15,886 nucleotides of DNA from Temnopleurus reevesii (lineage: Eukaryota; Echinodermata; Echinoidea; Temnopleuroida; Temnopleuridae), in NCBI GenBank assembly GCA_036244855.1, contig BQKZ01004868.1, forward strand, positions 29,594 to 45,479, in the 5' to 3' direction. This document shows, piece after piece, positions 13,401 to 15,886 of this stretch; the first letter of the stretch is position 1, and the number at the start of each line of letters is the position of its first letter. Made by a program: the position numbers and the translations under genes. Below the pieces are notes generated by a model that saw nothing but the letters and a program-made list of their open reading frames with translations, ran no database searches and had not been told where the DNA came from.

Positions 13401-15759
13401 TCTATTGTGTTAATATGAAGATTTCTTATCTACTCACTTTCCCGTCCCCAGCATAATGGAAAGATGCGTCTGTTGTCAAGACAACCAGATGACGAGCTTT
13501 GGGTCTCCAGCCGATCTCGTTCTGTACAAATGAAAAAAAAATAATTAAAGTCAGTCCGTCACGATCGACATGACTTCCGGTTGCGAGCGCGCACGGACGG
13601 CGTGTTTCGTATTGGCAACAACGATATTTGAGAATTTCCTTGCTTACGCACCTTGCCAAGCTCAGAAACTCGGAACACTTCGTACGACTTTTCGATCCTT
13701 GTTGTTGCGTGTAACTTTGATTCGTCCCTTCTTTGGCTTAGATCTGTTATTTTTCTCAAAACGTGCGGAACGCATACGTTTGCAACTGCCGAGCTGTGAG
13801 CTAGCAAAATAAAGCTTGCTTACTCGCTATTCAAGGGAAAAAAAAAACATGTGATTTTCTGTTCGGCAATCTTCGCAATCAAAATGGCTGCGGACAGTTT
13901 GGCTCGCGACCGGAAGTCATGTCGATCATGACGGACTGACTTTAAGAATTGGTGAAATCATCTTGATACACAATGGACGTGATATAAAATATTTCCGCAA
14001 AATAAAGTTGACCATGGACAATAGAGCCACACGTCGTGCATTGAACTGTGCAAACACAACAATAACAAACAGGTTCCGATTTGAATAGCATTACAAAGGG
14101 GTATTAAAACGGCGTTCGACCTATTTTTTTTTTTTGAAATAGATTATATCGTGTTGGCAACAGTATCCAATATTTCACTTGTTTGCCTGGCAAGCAAGCA
14201 CTTAAAAACAAAATCTCGCTTTGTAAAGAGCTGAGAACGAAAAAGTATTTCTATGTAAAAAAAAACACAATATGATTTTTATTTTGTTATGAAGAAATTA
14301 TCAAATCAAGCTGTCTGACCTATGATATTACATTCAAATTGAGGGAAAACCAACAAAAAATGCAAAAAAAAAATGAAGCTATACAGGTACTGTACTATCA
14401 AAATATTTTGAACATGGAATAACAAGTACAATCGACGCTTTATCCACAGTGTGACTATGTAGGTCATATTTTACATTTTATGGATTTTAAAGTCTAATAT
14501 TGTCACAGCTTAGTTTATGTTCATAATCAATCATTTAAGTAGTATTTTGGACCTGGCAGTTGAGATGTTTTAAGCAAAAACAATGTAAAATTCAACGCAT
14601 TTAACTATAAACGGCACGGTTAAGAATAATGTGTCATCACAATACCTTTTAAATACCATAAAAGTATATGCACCTTCTCGCAACCTCCGCTTTGCATCAG
14701 ACACATACAACCTTGTCATGTCAAAGTTTAAACTCAAAACAGCTGAAAAGCGCTTCTCAGTAGCTGCTTCAAAATTCTGGAACAGTATTCTTCCTGCATT
14801 ACAGTCATATCTAAACTCTGCCACGTTAAAAAACAAAGACTTACCTTTTCCAGCAGTAATCGAATTTTTTTCAAGTTTTGTCCTGTTGTAAAGCGCTATC
14901 TACTCTTTGTTTTTAGCGCTATAGAAATAATCTATATTATCATGATTATTATTAGCAATACATACCAGACAAACAGCTATCTGCATCAGGGCATCAAATC
15001 CTCCCTCAGGCGTATCTAAATTTCCAGACACTGTCGTGTTCCTAATTCGGCTCTGAAAAAAAGAAGAAAACAAATAGAAAACATAGAAAAAATTCAGAGA
15101 AATATATCTTTGCAGAGATTGGCTGAAGATAAATCAGCAGATAAATCAGCCCTCAAACAAACACAGTGGCCCGACCTGATTTTGTCTTAGTTTTTATTCA
15201 TAAATATAAACAAAGAAAGAATCATAACTATACGCATTATTATTTTTTTTTATCAAAGCGTCGTTTGCAATGTTGTATTGTCATTTCTTGGCCAACTATT
15301 CTTTCCAATAGACAACAAAAATAGACATATCATCGTACCAAAAACGCATAGGTGACGGAGTATTCTCTGTAACTGCCCCACGTATCCGTAACACTCTACC
15401 CCTCACAATTAAGAATAGTCAAACACTCTCTTCATTAAGAAGTGTCCCAAAACACATCTTTTCTTGTAATTATAGGCTCCATTAATATGCTAACTTTACT
15501 CGTTTGTAATCCATGTATTTTCATTCTGTTATTTCTATACATGTATGTATTTGTTTGCCTGTCCTGTATTTCTTCTACCTTCCCTAAAATGCGCTTTATA
15601 AATGCAAATTATTATCTGTTTCTTGGAAAAGCTTTAATTTTTTGAGTGATTTCTGAGGTATTGACATTACTTACTGTGAATAAATCTGGGTTAGCATTGA
15701 GCGGCAGAGCATTGTGGAAACCATGAGGGCTGGCGCATCCAGTACACGGTGATATCAAT
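723..15759 (-). CDS. Integrin beta subunit gene (partial, 14 exon types seen, both ends outside the window)
   Basis: Integrin beta subunits pair with an alpha chain to form cell-surface adhesion receptors for matrix or cell ligands. The exons, read right to left on the minus strand, give about 476 residues in the canonical order: beta-I domain, hybrid domain, I-EGF1-4, beta-tail domain. Landmarks are [49 protein letters not shown], the CECDC entry to the EGF stalk, repeated CxCxxCxC modules, and a tail with the cysteine and Val/Tyr pattern of beta-tail domains. Intron phases agree at every join except the one crossing the N gap. The N-terminus and the transmembrane and cytoplasmic exons are outside. 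One exon is missing at the gap and several segments are duplicated. The family is certain; orthology to a named subunit (for example sea urchin betaC, betaG or betaL) was not determined. Confidence 0.95.
941..1060. mobile_element. Near-palindromic MITE-like hairpin element, about 110-120 bp
   Basis: The left arm (from 947, gggccgatcgggacgttatt) and the right arm (ending about 1055) are reverse complements over about 34 bases with few mismatches, sharing the core gacgttatttctcaagcg. The centre has a nested inverted pair, tagcgggc and gcccgcta. The element has no coding capacity. It looks like a foldback or non-autonomous DNA transposon in the intron between exons M and N. No clear target-site duplication was seen. 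Confidence 0.8.
1374..1482 (-). repeat. Partial copy of the exon M 3' flank
   Basis: From about 1377 the sequence ttttacacaagcaccctt, then accttcaagtgtt and tatacttaca, closely matches the intron just downstream of exon M at 2937-2991 and also 2787-2841. It keeps the GTAAGT donor (minus strand) and a few exon-end bases, then diverges by about 1455. It ends at the single N at 1482. Confidence 0.75.
1482..1482. other. Single undetermined base at a duplication boundary
   Basis: One N. To its left is exon M flank sequence; immediately to its right the second copy of exon L begins mid-exon. This suggests a contig join rather than a simple base-call failure. Confidence 0.6.
1483..1552 (-). pseudogene. 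Truncated second copy of integrin exon L (I-EGF4)
   Basis: About 70 bases nearly identical to exon L at 4273-4342, including the acceptor (tgtacag) and the reading [17 protein letters not shown]. It is cut off at the N at 1482 before its donor. The exonic differences I checked are synonymous (TGC/TGT and GTG/GTT), as expected of an allele. It lies downstream of exon M in transcript order, so it cannot be used there in the normal domain order. An unmerged haplotype fragment is the likeliest reading. Confidence 0.8.
1553..1659. repeat. Copy of the exon L upstream intron, then a (gttca)n tract
   Basis: Bases 1553-1590 match the intron upstream of exon L (4343-4380). They run into a short ttcagttcagttcag repeat followed by atccatttatttcacaaacagcat. 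Read on the minus strand this resembles a LINE 3' end with a short-repeat tail. Homology to the exon L intron resumes near 1945 (aataaagaatgacaat against aataaagaatgataat). The block 1590-1940 is therefore an insertion relative to the other copy. Confidence 0.55.
1660..1868. mobile_element. MITE-like element with about 30-bp terminal inverted repeats
   Basis: The left end tatcgtcaccgtttttacga continuing to accggccta is matched in reverse complement by the right end (from 1840, ataggccggttcgtaaaaac through gctgacgata), with one mismatch over about 30 bases. The interior is about 140 bp and non-coding. A TA at each end (1660-1661 and 1867-1868) could be the target-site duplication, as in Tc1/mariner-type MITEs, but it is also part of the palindrome. 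The element is absent from the exon L intron copy at 4380, so it is an insertion polymorphism between the two copies. Confidence 0.85.
1869..2505. other. Intronic sequence, no gene seen
   Basis: No credible exon on either strand. Around 1940-2030 there is diverged similarity to the intron upstream of exon L (4390-4480). I specifically looked for the missing I-EGF3 exon here and did not find one. Confidence 0.5.
2506..2688. mobile_element. MITE family copy 1 (related to 12374-12542)
   Basis: The right end has gatcaactgcaacttgcgat, then caattgtgactttctagcaa and cgatccc. It closely matches the right terminal repeat of the element at 12374-12542. The interior matches too (gcatggtctgcatttg against gcatgatctgcgtcttg, and gataggcgcatgccgatcaa against attggcgcgtggcgatcaa). 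The left end (ggggtgctgctaaaag) is a decayed inverted counterpart. It is non-coding. Confidence 0.7.
2717..2717. other. Single undetermined base at a repeat boundary
   Basis: One N directly at the truncated start of the 150-bp tandem array derived from exon M. As at 1482 and 6811, it probably marks an assembly join. Confidence 0.55.
2718..2991 (-). repeat. 150-bp tandem repeats derived from the 3' edge of exon M
   Basis: The sequence around 3018 in the real exon recurs at 2868 and 2718, an offset of exactly 150 bases each time. Likewise ttttacacaagcacc recurs at 2939 and 2789. Each unit holds the last part of exon M plus its donor and about 50 bp of intron. The middle copy keeps a GTAAGA donor and an open reading (VTPDQCE, then IVNVTSIEP) but has replaced a conserved cysteine with glycine. 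The leftmost copy has lost another cysteine and is cut by the N at 2717. These are decayed half-exons. Confidence 0.88.
2992..3124 (-). CDS. Integrin beta exon M: end of the EGF stalk and start of the beta-tail domain
   Basis: 133 bp, entry phase 0, exit phase 1. Acceptor TCTCTACAG and donor CAT|GTAAGT. It reads [20 protein letters not shown], then a GSGRL linker, then [18 protein letters not shown]. The CxxGxCxxHxxCVxC pattern is the hallmark of the first part of the beta-tail domain, which follows I-EGF4 in all beta subunits. One N-glycosylation sequon (NVT) is visible. Its 3' edge is the source of the tandem copies just downstream. Confidence 0.94.
3125..3648. other. Intron between exons M and L, no gene seen
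   Basis: AT-rich sequence with scattered cacaatta-like words. Short open frames on both strands next to exon M are extensions of the exon in wrong frames. No motif or repeat family was recognised here. Confidence 0.5.
3649..3905 (+). mobile_element. tRNA-derived SINE with an (ATT)n tail
   Basis: The plus strand shows a degraded tRNA-like head (tcgcctttcaaccagagggt followed by ggttctaattccacc, a B-box-like segment). A body follows with catggtgttaatttccttca and gctgcactcaacctaggtga, then a 3' part with two copies of a caggctaaag motif and gcactatataaattg, and then the (ATT)n tract. The body matches the element at 6057-6280 (opposite strand), so they are the same SINE family. The 5' end with the A box appears lost. 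Confidence 0.8.
3906..4240. repeat. (ATT)n microsatellite, SINE tail
   Basis: About 330 bases of attattatt with atc, act and gtt variants, directly following the SINE. Long poly-Ile, poly-Tyr and poly-Leu frames here are repeat artefacts. Confidence 0.96.
4250..4342 (-). CDS. Integrin beta exon L: I-EGF4
   Basis: 93 bp, entry and exit phase 0. Acceptor CATATGTACAG and donor CCG|GTAAGT. It reads [17 protein letters not shown], then [14 protein letters not shown]. This is the C-terminal part of the fourth integrin EGF module, with the NxxGxCxCGxCxC core and the QGxxCExC end. Its 5' neighbour should supply the first cysteines of I-EGF4 and most of I-EGF3, but that exon is not visible; the N gap at 4669-5000 lies exactly on that side. 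Confidence 0.94.
4343..4648. other. Intron upstream of exon L, no gene seen
   Basis: The part up to about 4480 has a diverged counterpart at 1553-2030. No exon-like segment between splice sites was found on the minus strand. Confidence 0.5.
4649..4668. repeat. Poly-G run at the gap edge
   Basis: A run of G broken by one A, ending where the Ns begin. Homopolymer runs of this kind commonly stop sequencing reads, which probably explains the gap position. Confidence 0.85.
4669..5000. other. Assembly gap (332 Ns)
   Basis: Undetermined sequence. Exon K ends in phase 1 within I-EGF3 and exon L starts in phase 0 within I-EGF4. At least one exon of length 3n+2, encoding the rest of I-EGF3 and the start of I-EGF4, is missing and probably lies here or in sequence the gap fails to represent. 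Open frames made of unknown residues across it carry no information. Confidence 0.9.
5001..5340. repeat. Imperfect tandem repeat, about 100-110 bp units, with TGACGTCA-type words
   Basis: Three units start near 5010, 5123 and 5220, each with cccct(g/c)tc(a/c)ggacctag, then an aagagaa(a/c) tract, gattgtgacgtcac-like sequence and gttgtctcattgtta(c/t)gtca. A fourth start (cccctgtatg) is at about 5331. The last two units recur in the 1.7-kb duplicate from 6812. The palindrome TGACGTCA resembles a CREB/ATF site, but nothing else suggests a regulatory role inside this intron. Confidence 0.75.
5560..5835. mobile_element. Interspersed repeat with (GGAC)n and GCCTCC...GGCGGAGG end
   Basis: The segment runs ggccctgtgacctttgacac, then aaagtttggtcaaaatccgt, then cggacggacggacggacaac, then ataatgcctccagc, ending ggtggcggaggtat. 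It resembles a widespread marine-invertebrate interspersed repeat whose end carries a GGAC short tandem and a short CCTCC/GGAGG inverted pair. It is non-coding. I cannot name the family without a repeat-library search. Confidence 0.55.
5881..5962 (-). CDS. Integrin beta exon K, copy 1: end of I-EGF2 and start of I-EGF3
   Basis: 82 bp, entry phase 0, exit phase 1. Acceptor TTCTTGTAG and donor GGAG|GTATGT. It reads [18 protein letters not shown], then PYSRGLRCG. The SGxFCECDNFxC motif is strongly conserved at the I-EGF2/I-EGF3 boundary of beta subunits. It is identical to copy 2 at 7607-7688. This copy is closer to exon L, but only one copy can be used in frame. Confidence 0.9.
6057..6280 (-). 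mobile_element. tRNA-derived SINE, copy in duplication 1
   Basis: Minus strand: a tRNA-like head (tgatgtagtggttctgacgc as the A-box region, then gcagttcgaacccc as the B box), followed by catggcgttaatatccttca, gtgcttcactcaacccaggt and a 3' end with ggtcgggtaataat. The body matches the SINE at 3649-3905. It shows no coding capacity. Confidence 0.82.
6543..6615 (-). CDS. Integrin beta exon J, copy 1: I-EGF2
   Basis: 73 bp, entry phase 2, exit phase 0. Acceptor TTTTATTCCTAG and donor GGG|GTAAGT. Joined to the AC left by exon I it reads [19 protein letters not shown], then VCDNTG, with the CSGxGxCxCGxCxC core of an integrin EGF module. It is identical to copy 2 at 8244-8316. Exon K ends with one base, while this exon needs two before it. 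A K(copy 2)-to-J(copy 1) splice would shift the frame. Confidence 0.9.
6811..6811. other. Single undetermined base at the junction of the 1.7-kb duplication
   Basis: One N exactly between the end of copy 1 (caaatgctta) and the start of copy 2 (ataggg). In copy 2 the same caaatgctta continues into unique sequence without a break. Confidence 0.8.
7607..7688 (-). CDS. Integrin beta exon K, copy 2: end of I-EGF2 and start of I-EGF3
   Basis: 82 bp with the same sequence, splice sites and phases as 5881-5962. It follows exon J copy 2 (exit phase 0) correctly. If the duplication is an assembly artefact, this and copy 1 are the same exon. Confidence 0.9.
7783..8005 (-). mobile_element. tRNA-derived SINE, copy in duplication 2
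   Basis: The counterpart of 6057-6280. Several substitutions in its head and body (for example gatgctcccac against atgcttccac) and the 25-base deletion just beyond it make this the only divergent part of the 1.7-kb duplication. Confidence 0.8.
8244..8316 (-). CDS. Integrin beta exon J, copy 2: I-EGF2
   Basis: 73 bp, identical to 6543-6615. It is the copy nearest exon I, whose exit phase 2 (AC) it completes as ACT. With exon K copy 2 it gives a continuous frame from I-EGF1 into I-EGF3. Confidence 0.92.
8512..8875. other. Intron between exons J and I
   Basis: AT-rich, with a short (AAT)n stretch near 8812-8870 next to the exon I donor. No gene or recognisable repeat otherwise. Confidence 0.5.
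8876..9021 (-). CDS. Integrin beta exon I: I-EGF1
   Basis: 146 bp, entry phase 0, exit phase 2. Acceptor CCCTTTCACAG and donor AGAAC|GTAAGT. It reads [20 protein letters not shown], then [12 protein letters not shown], then [16 protein letters not shown]. This is the first integrin EGF module, with the GNGTxxCGxCxCNxGRxGxxCEC signature shared with vertebrate beta subunits. Sequons NSS and NGT are present. Its 5' edge and acceptor are the source of the tandem copies at 9086-9510. Confidence 0.95.
8977..9510 (-). repeat. Tandem array derived from the 5' edge of exon I
   Basis: Units begin near 8977 (the real exon), 9086, 9211, 9321 and 9436, with spacings of 109, 125, 110 and 115 bases. Each carries about 45 bases like the exon I start, a splice-acceptor-like stretch, and about 60 bases of intron ending c(c/a)gttcaca. 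The unit at 9321 still reads [15 protein letters not shown] behind a CAG, with the first cysteine changed to serine. The others have indels. A (GA)n tract at 9153-9168 expands one unit. These are decayed partial exons in the intron between exons H and I. Confidence 0.88.
9511..9783. other. Intron 5' part downstream of exon H
   Basis: AT-rich with short open frames only. No feature recognised. Confidence 0.5.
9784..9868 (-). CDS. Integrin beta exon H: end of the hybrid domain and entry to I-EGF1
   Basis: 85 bp, entry phase 2, exit phase 0. Acceptor TTTGTTTCAG and donor GGGG|GTAAGT. It completes AGT (Ser) with exon G, then reads [18 protein letters not shown], then [10 protein letters not shown]. 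It aligns with the hybrid-domain end (FKxxPxGFxEExxxxL) and the CECxC start of the EGF stalk. Confidence 0.94.
10147..10274. mobile_element. Short MITE-like element with imperfect inverted ends
   Basis: The left end ggggcctgtaacacaaaaaa continuing to gaagcaattaa is matched in reverse complement by the right end ttgcatcttttatgttacgggtc, with several mismatches over about 28 bases. The roughly 125-bp element is AT-rich inside, has no coding capacity, and sits in the intron between exons G and H. Confidence 0.65.
10360..10560. repeat. Compound (ATT)n / (TTC)n / (ATA)n microsatellite
   Basis: Short blocks of attatt, then a run of ttcttcttc (about 10417-10458), then attattatc and ataataata. Frames encoding poly-Lys, poly-Asn/Asp or poly-Phe here are repeat artefacts. 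One joins the true exon G on the minus strand by reading through the donor. Confidence 0.95.
10587..10771 (-). CDS. Integrin beta exon G: hybrid domain
   Basis: 185 bp, entry phase 0, exit phase 2. Acceptor ATACTAG and donor CCAG|GTATGA. It reads [20 protein letters not shown], then [20 protein letters not shown], then [20 protein letters not shown]. It matches the hybrid-domain segment that follows the beta-I domain: S(S/Q)V, then VxxxYxxxCK, then (E/K)CSxxxxGDxVxFxIxIT. The start was chosen so that NYD from exon F continues as RITSQV with both phases at 0. Confidence 0.95.
10772..11136. other. Intron between exons G and F, no feature recognised
   Basis: AT-rich. Nothing beyond splice signals was seen. 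Confidence 0.5.
11137..11226 (-). CDS. Integrin beta exon F: end of the beta-I domain and return to the hybrid domain
   Basis: 90 bp, phase 0 at both ends. Acceptor TTGTTTTGCAG and donor GAT|GTAAGT. It reads [20 protein letters not shown], then [10 protein letters not shown]. This corresponds to the last helices of the beta-I domain (xxSAVGxLxxxSSNVxxLIxxxY). It is in frame with exons E and G. Confidence 0.95.
11227..11768. other. Intron between exons F and E, no feature recognised
   Basis: About 540 bases of AT-rich sequence. Open frames on the minus strand near 11371-11562 show no family resemblance and no splice context. Confidence 0.5.
11769..11864 (-). CDS. Integrin beta exon E: beta-I domain
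   Basis: 96 bp, phase 0 at both ends. Acceptor TATTATGTAG and donor AGT|GTAAGT. It reads [20 protein letters not shown], then [12 protein letters not shown]. The DYPSIxxLxxKLxENNIxxIFAVT motif is among the most conserved in integrin beta chains and forms a helix and strand of the beta-I fold. Confidence 0.97.
12125..12176. repeat. 18-bp tandem repeat, almost three units
   Basis: Units of atccagagacggtcatta at 12125, 12143 and 12161; the first has aaa in place of aga. It is a minor minisatellite in the intron between exons D and E. Confidence 0.9.
12374..12542. mobile_element. MITE family copy 2, about 30-bp inverted ends
   Basis: The left end gggtgttgctagaaattgcg continuing to atcaattgcaa is the inverted counterpart of the right end, ttgtaattgatcgcaagttt continuing to ctagcaacgtccc. 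The roughly 169-bp element has a diverged second copy at 2506-2688. The 80-residue open frame on its minus strand is incidental. Its right end takes part in the neighbouring 124-bp tandem duplication. Confidence 0.82.
12518..12764. repeat. Tandem duplication (about 124 bp) of the 3' edge of exon D
   Basis: Unit 1 begins at gatcgcaagtttctagcaac (12518) and unit 2 at gatcgcaggtttctaccaac (12641). Both continue through aaattaagg, caaaattgaacccttcagtg and the donor into the last 37-40 bases of exon D. The offset is 123-124 bases. Unit 2 holds the true exon end. Confidence 0.93.
12597..12637 (-). pseudogene. Partial second copy of the end of exon D, with donor
   Basis: It reads [13 protein letters not shown] and is followed by the same GTAACTT donor as the true exon D end ([13 protein letters not shown]). 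The exon's 5' part and acceptor are missing, so it is probably not an independent exon. It could compete as an alternative donor only if intron were retained. Confidence 0.85.
12721..12801 (-). CDS. Integrin beta exon D: beta-I domain
   Basis: 81 bp, phase 0 at both ends. Acceptor TTTTCTTAG and donor CAG|GTAACT. It reads [20 protein letters not shown], then YTASTEQ. It matches the conserved LxGIVxPNDGxCHLxxxxMYxxS segment just before DYPSI. Confidence 0.97.
12971..13063 (-). mobile_element. tRNA-like element (SINE head or tRNA pseudogene)
   Basis: On the minus strand a GAGGCG start pairs with a CGCCTC end. A stem of gactg/cagtc encloses a seven-base loop (tttggga), as in an anticodon arm, and gtgggttcgatcccggc resembles a T arm with a B box. 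The D arm is short and a long extra segment lies before the T arm, so it is not a standard functional tRNA. It differs from the SINE family at 3649 and 6057. No SINE tail was identified. Confidence 0.6.
13064..13437. other. Intron between exons D and C
   Basis: No gene seen. A short perfect hairpin, aaaggaaatgacatttccttt, lies near 13326-13346. Confidence 0.5.
13438..13521 (-). CDS. Integrin beta exon C: beta-I domain with a metal-site aspartate
   Basis: 84 bp, phase 0 at both ends. Acceptor TTTGTACAG and donor AAA|GTGAGT. It reads [20 protein letters not shown], then FHYAGDGK. The strand LVVLTTDA ends with the aspartate equivalent to the metal-site Asp of the beta-I domain (D251 in human beta-3 numbering), and AGDGKL follows as in other beta chains. 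Confidence 0.97.
13549..13941. mobile_element. Non-autonomous DNA transposon with about 40-bp TIRs and TTAA flanks
   Basis: The left end agtcagtccgtcacgatcga continuing to catgacttccggttgcgagc is the reverse complement, with few mismatches, of the right end up to 13941 (atgtcgatcatgacggactg act). Both ends are flanked by TTAA (13545-13548 and 13942-13945), the target site of piggyBac- and Kolobok-type transposons. The 393-bp element is too short for a transposase. Overlapping open frames inside it (for example minus 13559-13807) show no convincing domain. It lies in the intron between exons B and C. Confidence 0.85.
13946..14600. other. Intronic sequence, no gene seen
   Basis: AT-rich with several homopolymer A/T runs. 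No recognisable repeat or exon. Confidence 0.5.
14643..14950 (+). mobile_element. LINE remnant: C-terminal end of the reverse transcriptase ORF and 3' tail
   Basis: The plus-strand frame reads [20 protein letters not shown], then [20 protein letters not shown]. This resembles the end of many non-LTR retrotransposon polyproteins (xPxRxLRSAxDxxLLxVPxxxLKTxGxRxFSVAAPxLWNxLP). Just downstream gtaaagcgctatc and tagcgctatagaaataatct, followed by attatta, is the usual 3' tail. It is heavily 5'-truncated and opposite in strand to the host gene. Confidence 0.88.
14966..15052 (-). CDS. Integrin beta exon B: beta-I domain with ligand-site motif
   Basis: 87 bp, phase 0 at both ends. Acceptor TTTTTTTCAG and donor CTG|GTATGT. 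It reads [20 protein letters not shown], then ALMQIAVCL. The NLDxPEGGFDA motif carries the Asn, Asp, Pro and Glu that build the synergistic metal site (SyMBS) and the shared MIDAS glutamate. All are kept, which argues for a ligand-binding-competent subunit. One N-glycosylation sequon (NTT) is visible. Confidence 0.97.
15053..15340. other. Intron between exons A and B, no gene seen
   Basis: A-rich near the exon B acceptor. A short direct repeat, agataaatcagc, occurs twice near 15127-15149. Nothing else recognised. Confidence 0.45.
15345..15640 (+). mobile_element. Second LINE remnant: C-terminal ORF end and 3' tail
   Basis: The plus-strand frame up to a stop near 15485 reads [20 protein letters not shown], then [19 protein letters not shown]. 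This is the usual GDRxFSVxAPRxWNxLPxxIRxSxSLxxFKxxLKTHLF end of a LINE reverse transcriptase ORF. A 3' UTR follows, ending atgcgctttataaatgcaaa ttatta. It is a different copy from 14643-14950 and is also 5'-truncated. Confidence 0.87.
15675..15759 (-). CDS. Integrin beta exon A: beta-I domain, specificity-determining loop region
   Basis: 85 bp, entry phase 2 (one base to finish a codon), exit phase 0. Acceptor TTCTTCCTCAG and donor ACA|GTAAGT. It reads [16 protein letters not shown], then [10 protein letters not shown]. It aligns with the PCxxxxxCxxPFxFxxxLxLT segment, where the disulfide loop helps set ligand choice. The loop is short here, with only Thr-Gly between the two cysteines, against five residues in human beta-1. 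Confidence 0.94.
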
Positions 15760-15886
15760 CTGAGGAAGAAAGAAAAAAGGGAAAACTTAGTTAAGACAGA
15801 CAGGGGTGGGGGAGAGGGGCTGGGGGCTTAAAATTTTGGAACAGAAGAAAAACATGGGGAGATTAATCTGAGGAAGAAATAAAAAA
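15760..15886. repeat. Direct repeat of the exon A acceptor flank at the window edge
   Basis: The acceptor flank aatctgaggaagaaagaaaa (from 15757) recurs as aatctgaggaagaaataaaa from 15865, 108 bases away. Between them is a G-rich stretch (gggtgggggagagg). It may be the edge of another partial exon-edge duplication, cut by the window end. Confidence 0.6.

Noticed and set aside
13559..13812. Overlapping open frames inside the TTAA-flanked element, considered as a transposase or THAP-like fragment
   Set aside because: A Cys and His are present but the spacing and surrounding residues do not support a THAP domain; the element is short and probably non-coding.
1..15886. Bacterial operon, CRISPR array or phage system
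   Set aside because: Spliced exons with GT-AG sites, SINEs, LINE tails and microsatellites show a eukaryotic genome. The tandem arrays lack the short identical repeats and unique spacers of CRISPR.

Overview
This is a stretch of animal (eukaryotic) nuclear DNA, not bacterial. It is AT-rich and intron-rich, packed with simple repeats, tRNA-derived SINEs, LINE tails and short inverted-repeat elements. One gene runs through nearly all of it on the minus strand: an integrin beta subunit. The SINE and LINE tails ending in (ATT)n, the inverted-repeat elements and the diverged integrin sequence suggest a marine invertebrate deuterostome, most likely a sea urchin or relative. That placement is inference, not proof.

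The gene is read from high to low coordinates. Fourteen exon types were recognised from splice sites, matching intron phases and conserved integrin residues. They cover the C-terminal half or more of the beta-I (von Willebrand A-like) domain at 15759-11137, the hybrid domain at about 11200-9784, the cysteine-rich I-EGF repeats at 9868-4250, and the beta-tail domain at 3124-723. About 476 residues are visible. The N-terminus (signal peptide, PSI, start of hybrid and beta-I, MIDAS DxSxS loop) lies beyond the right edge. The transmembrane and cytoplasmic exons lie beyond the left edge. One exon, for the second half of I-EGF3 and the start of I-EGF4, is missing and probably lies in the 332-base N gap at 4669-5000.

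The assembly looks imperfect. Single N bases at 1482, 2717 and 6811 each sit exactly at the edge of a duplicated segment. The largest is a near-identical 1.7-kb direct duplication (5086-6810 and 6812-8511) carrying exons J and K twice. Including both copies would break the reading frame, so it is more likely an unmerged contig overlap or second haplotype than a real exon duplication. A truncated second copy of exon L (1483-1552) lies on the wrong side of exon M and has the same explanation.

The introns hold most of the other content: (CTA)n and (ATT)n microsatellites, three copies of one SINE family (two from the duplication), a second tRNA-like element, two LINE C-terminal remnants, and five or more MITE-like inverted-repeat elements, one flanked by TTAA and one family present twice. 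The most unusual recurring structure is tandem duplication of exon edges. At exons M, D and I, and possibly A, about 100-150 bp spanning one splice site has been copied in tandem into the intron, leaving decayed half-exons with recognisable splice sites.
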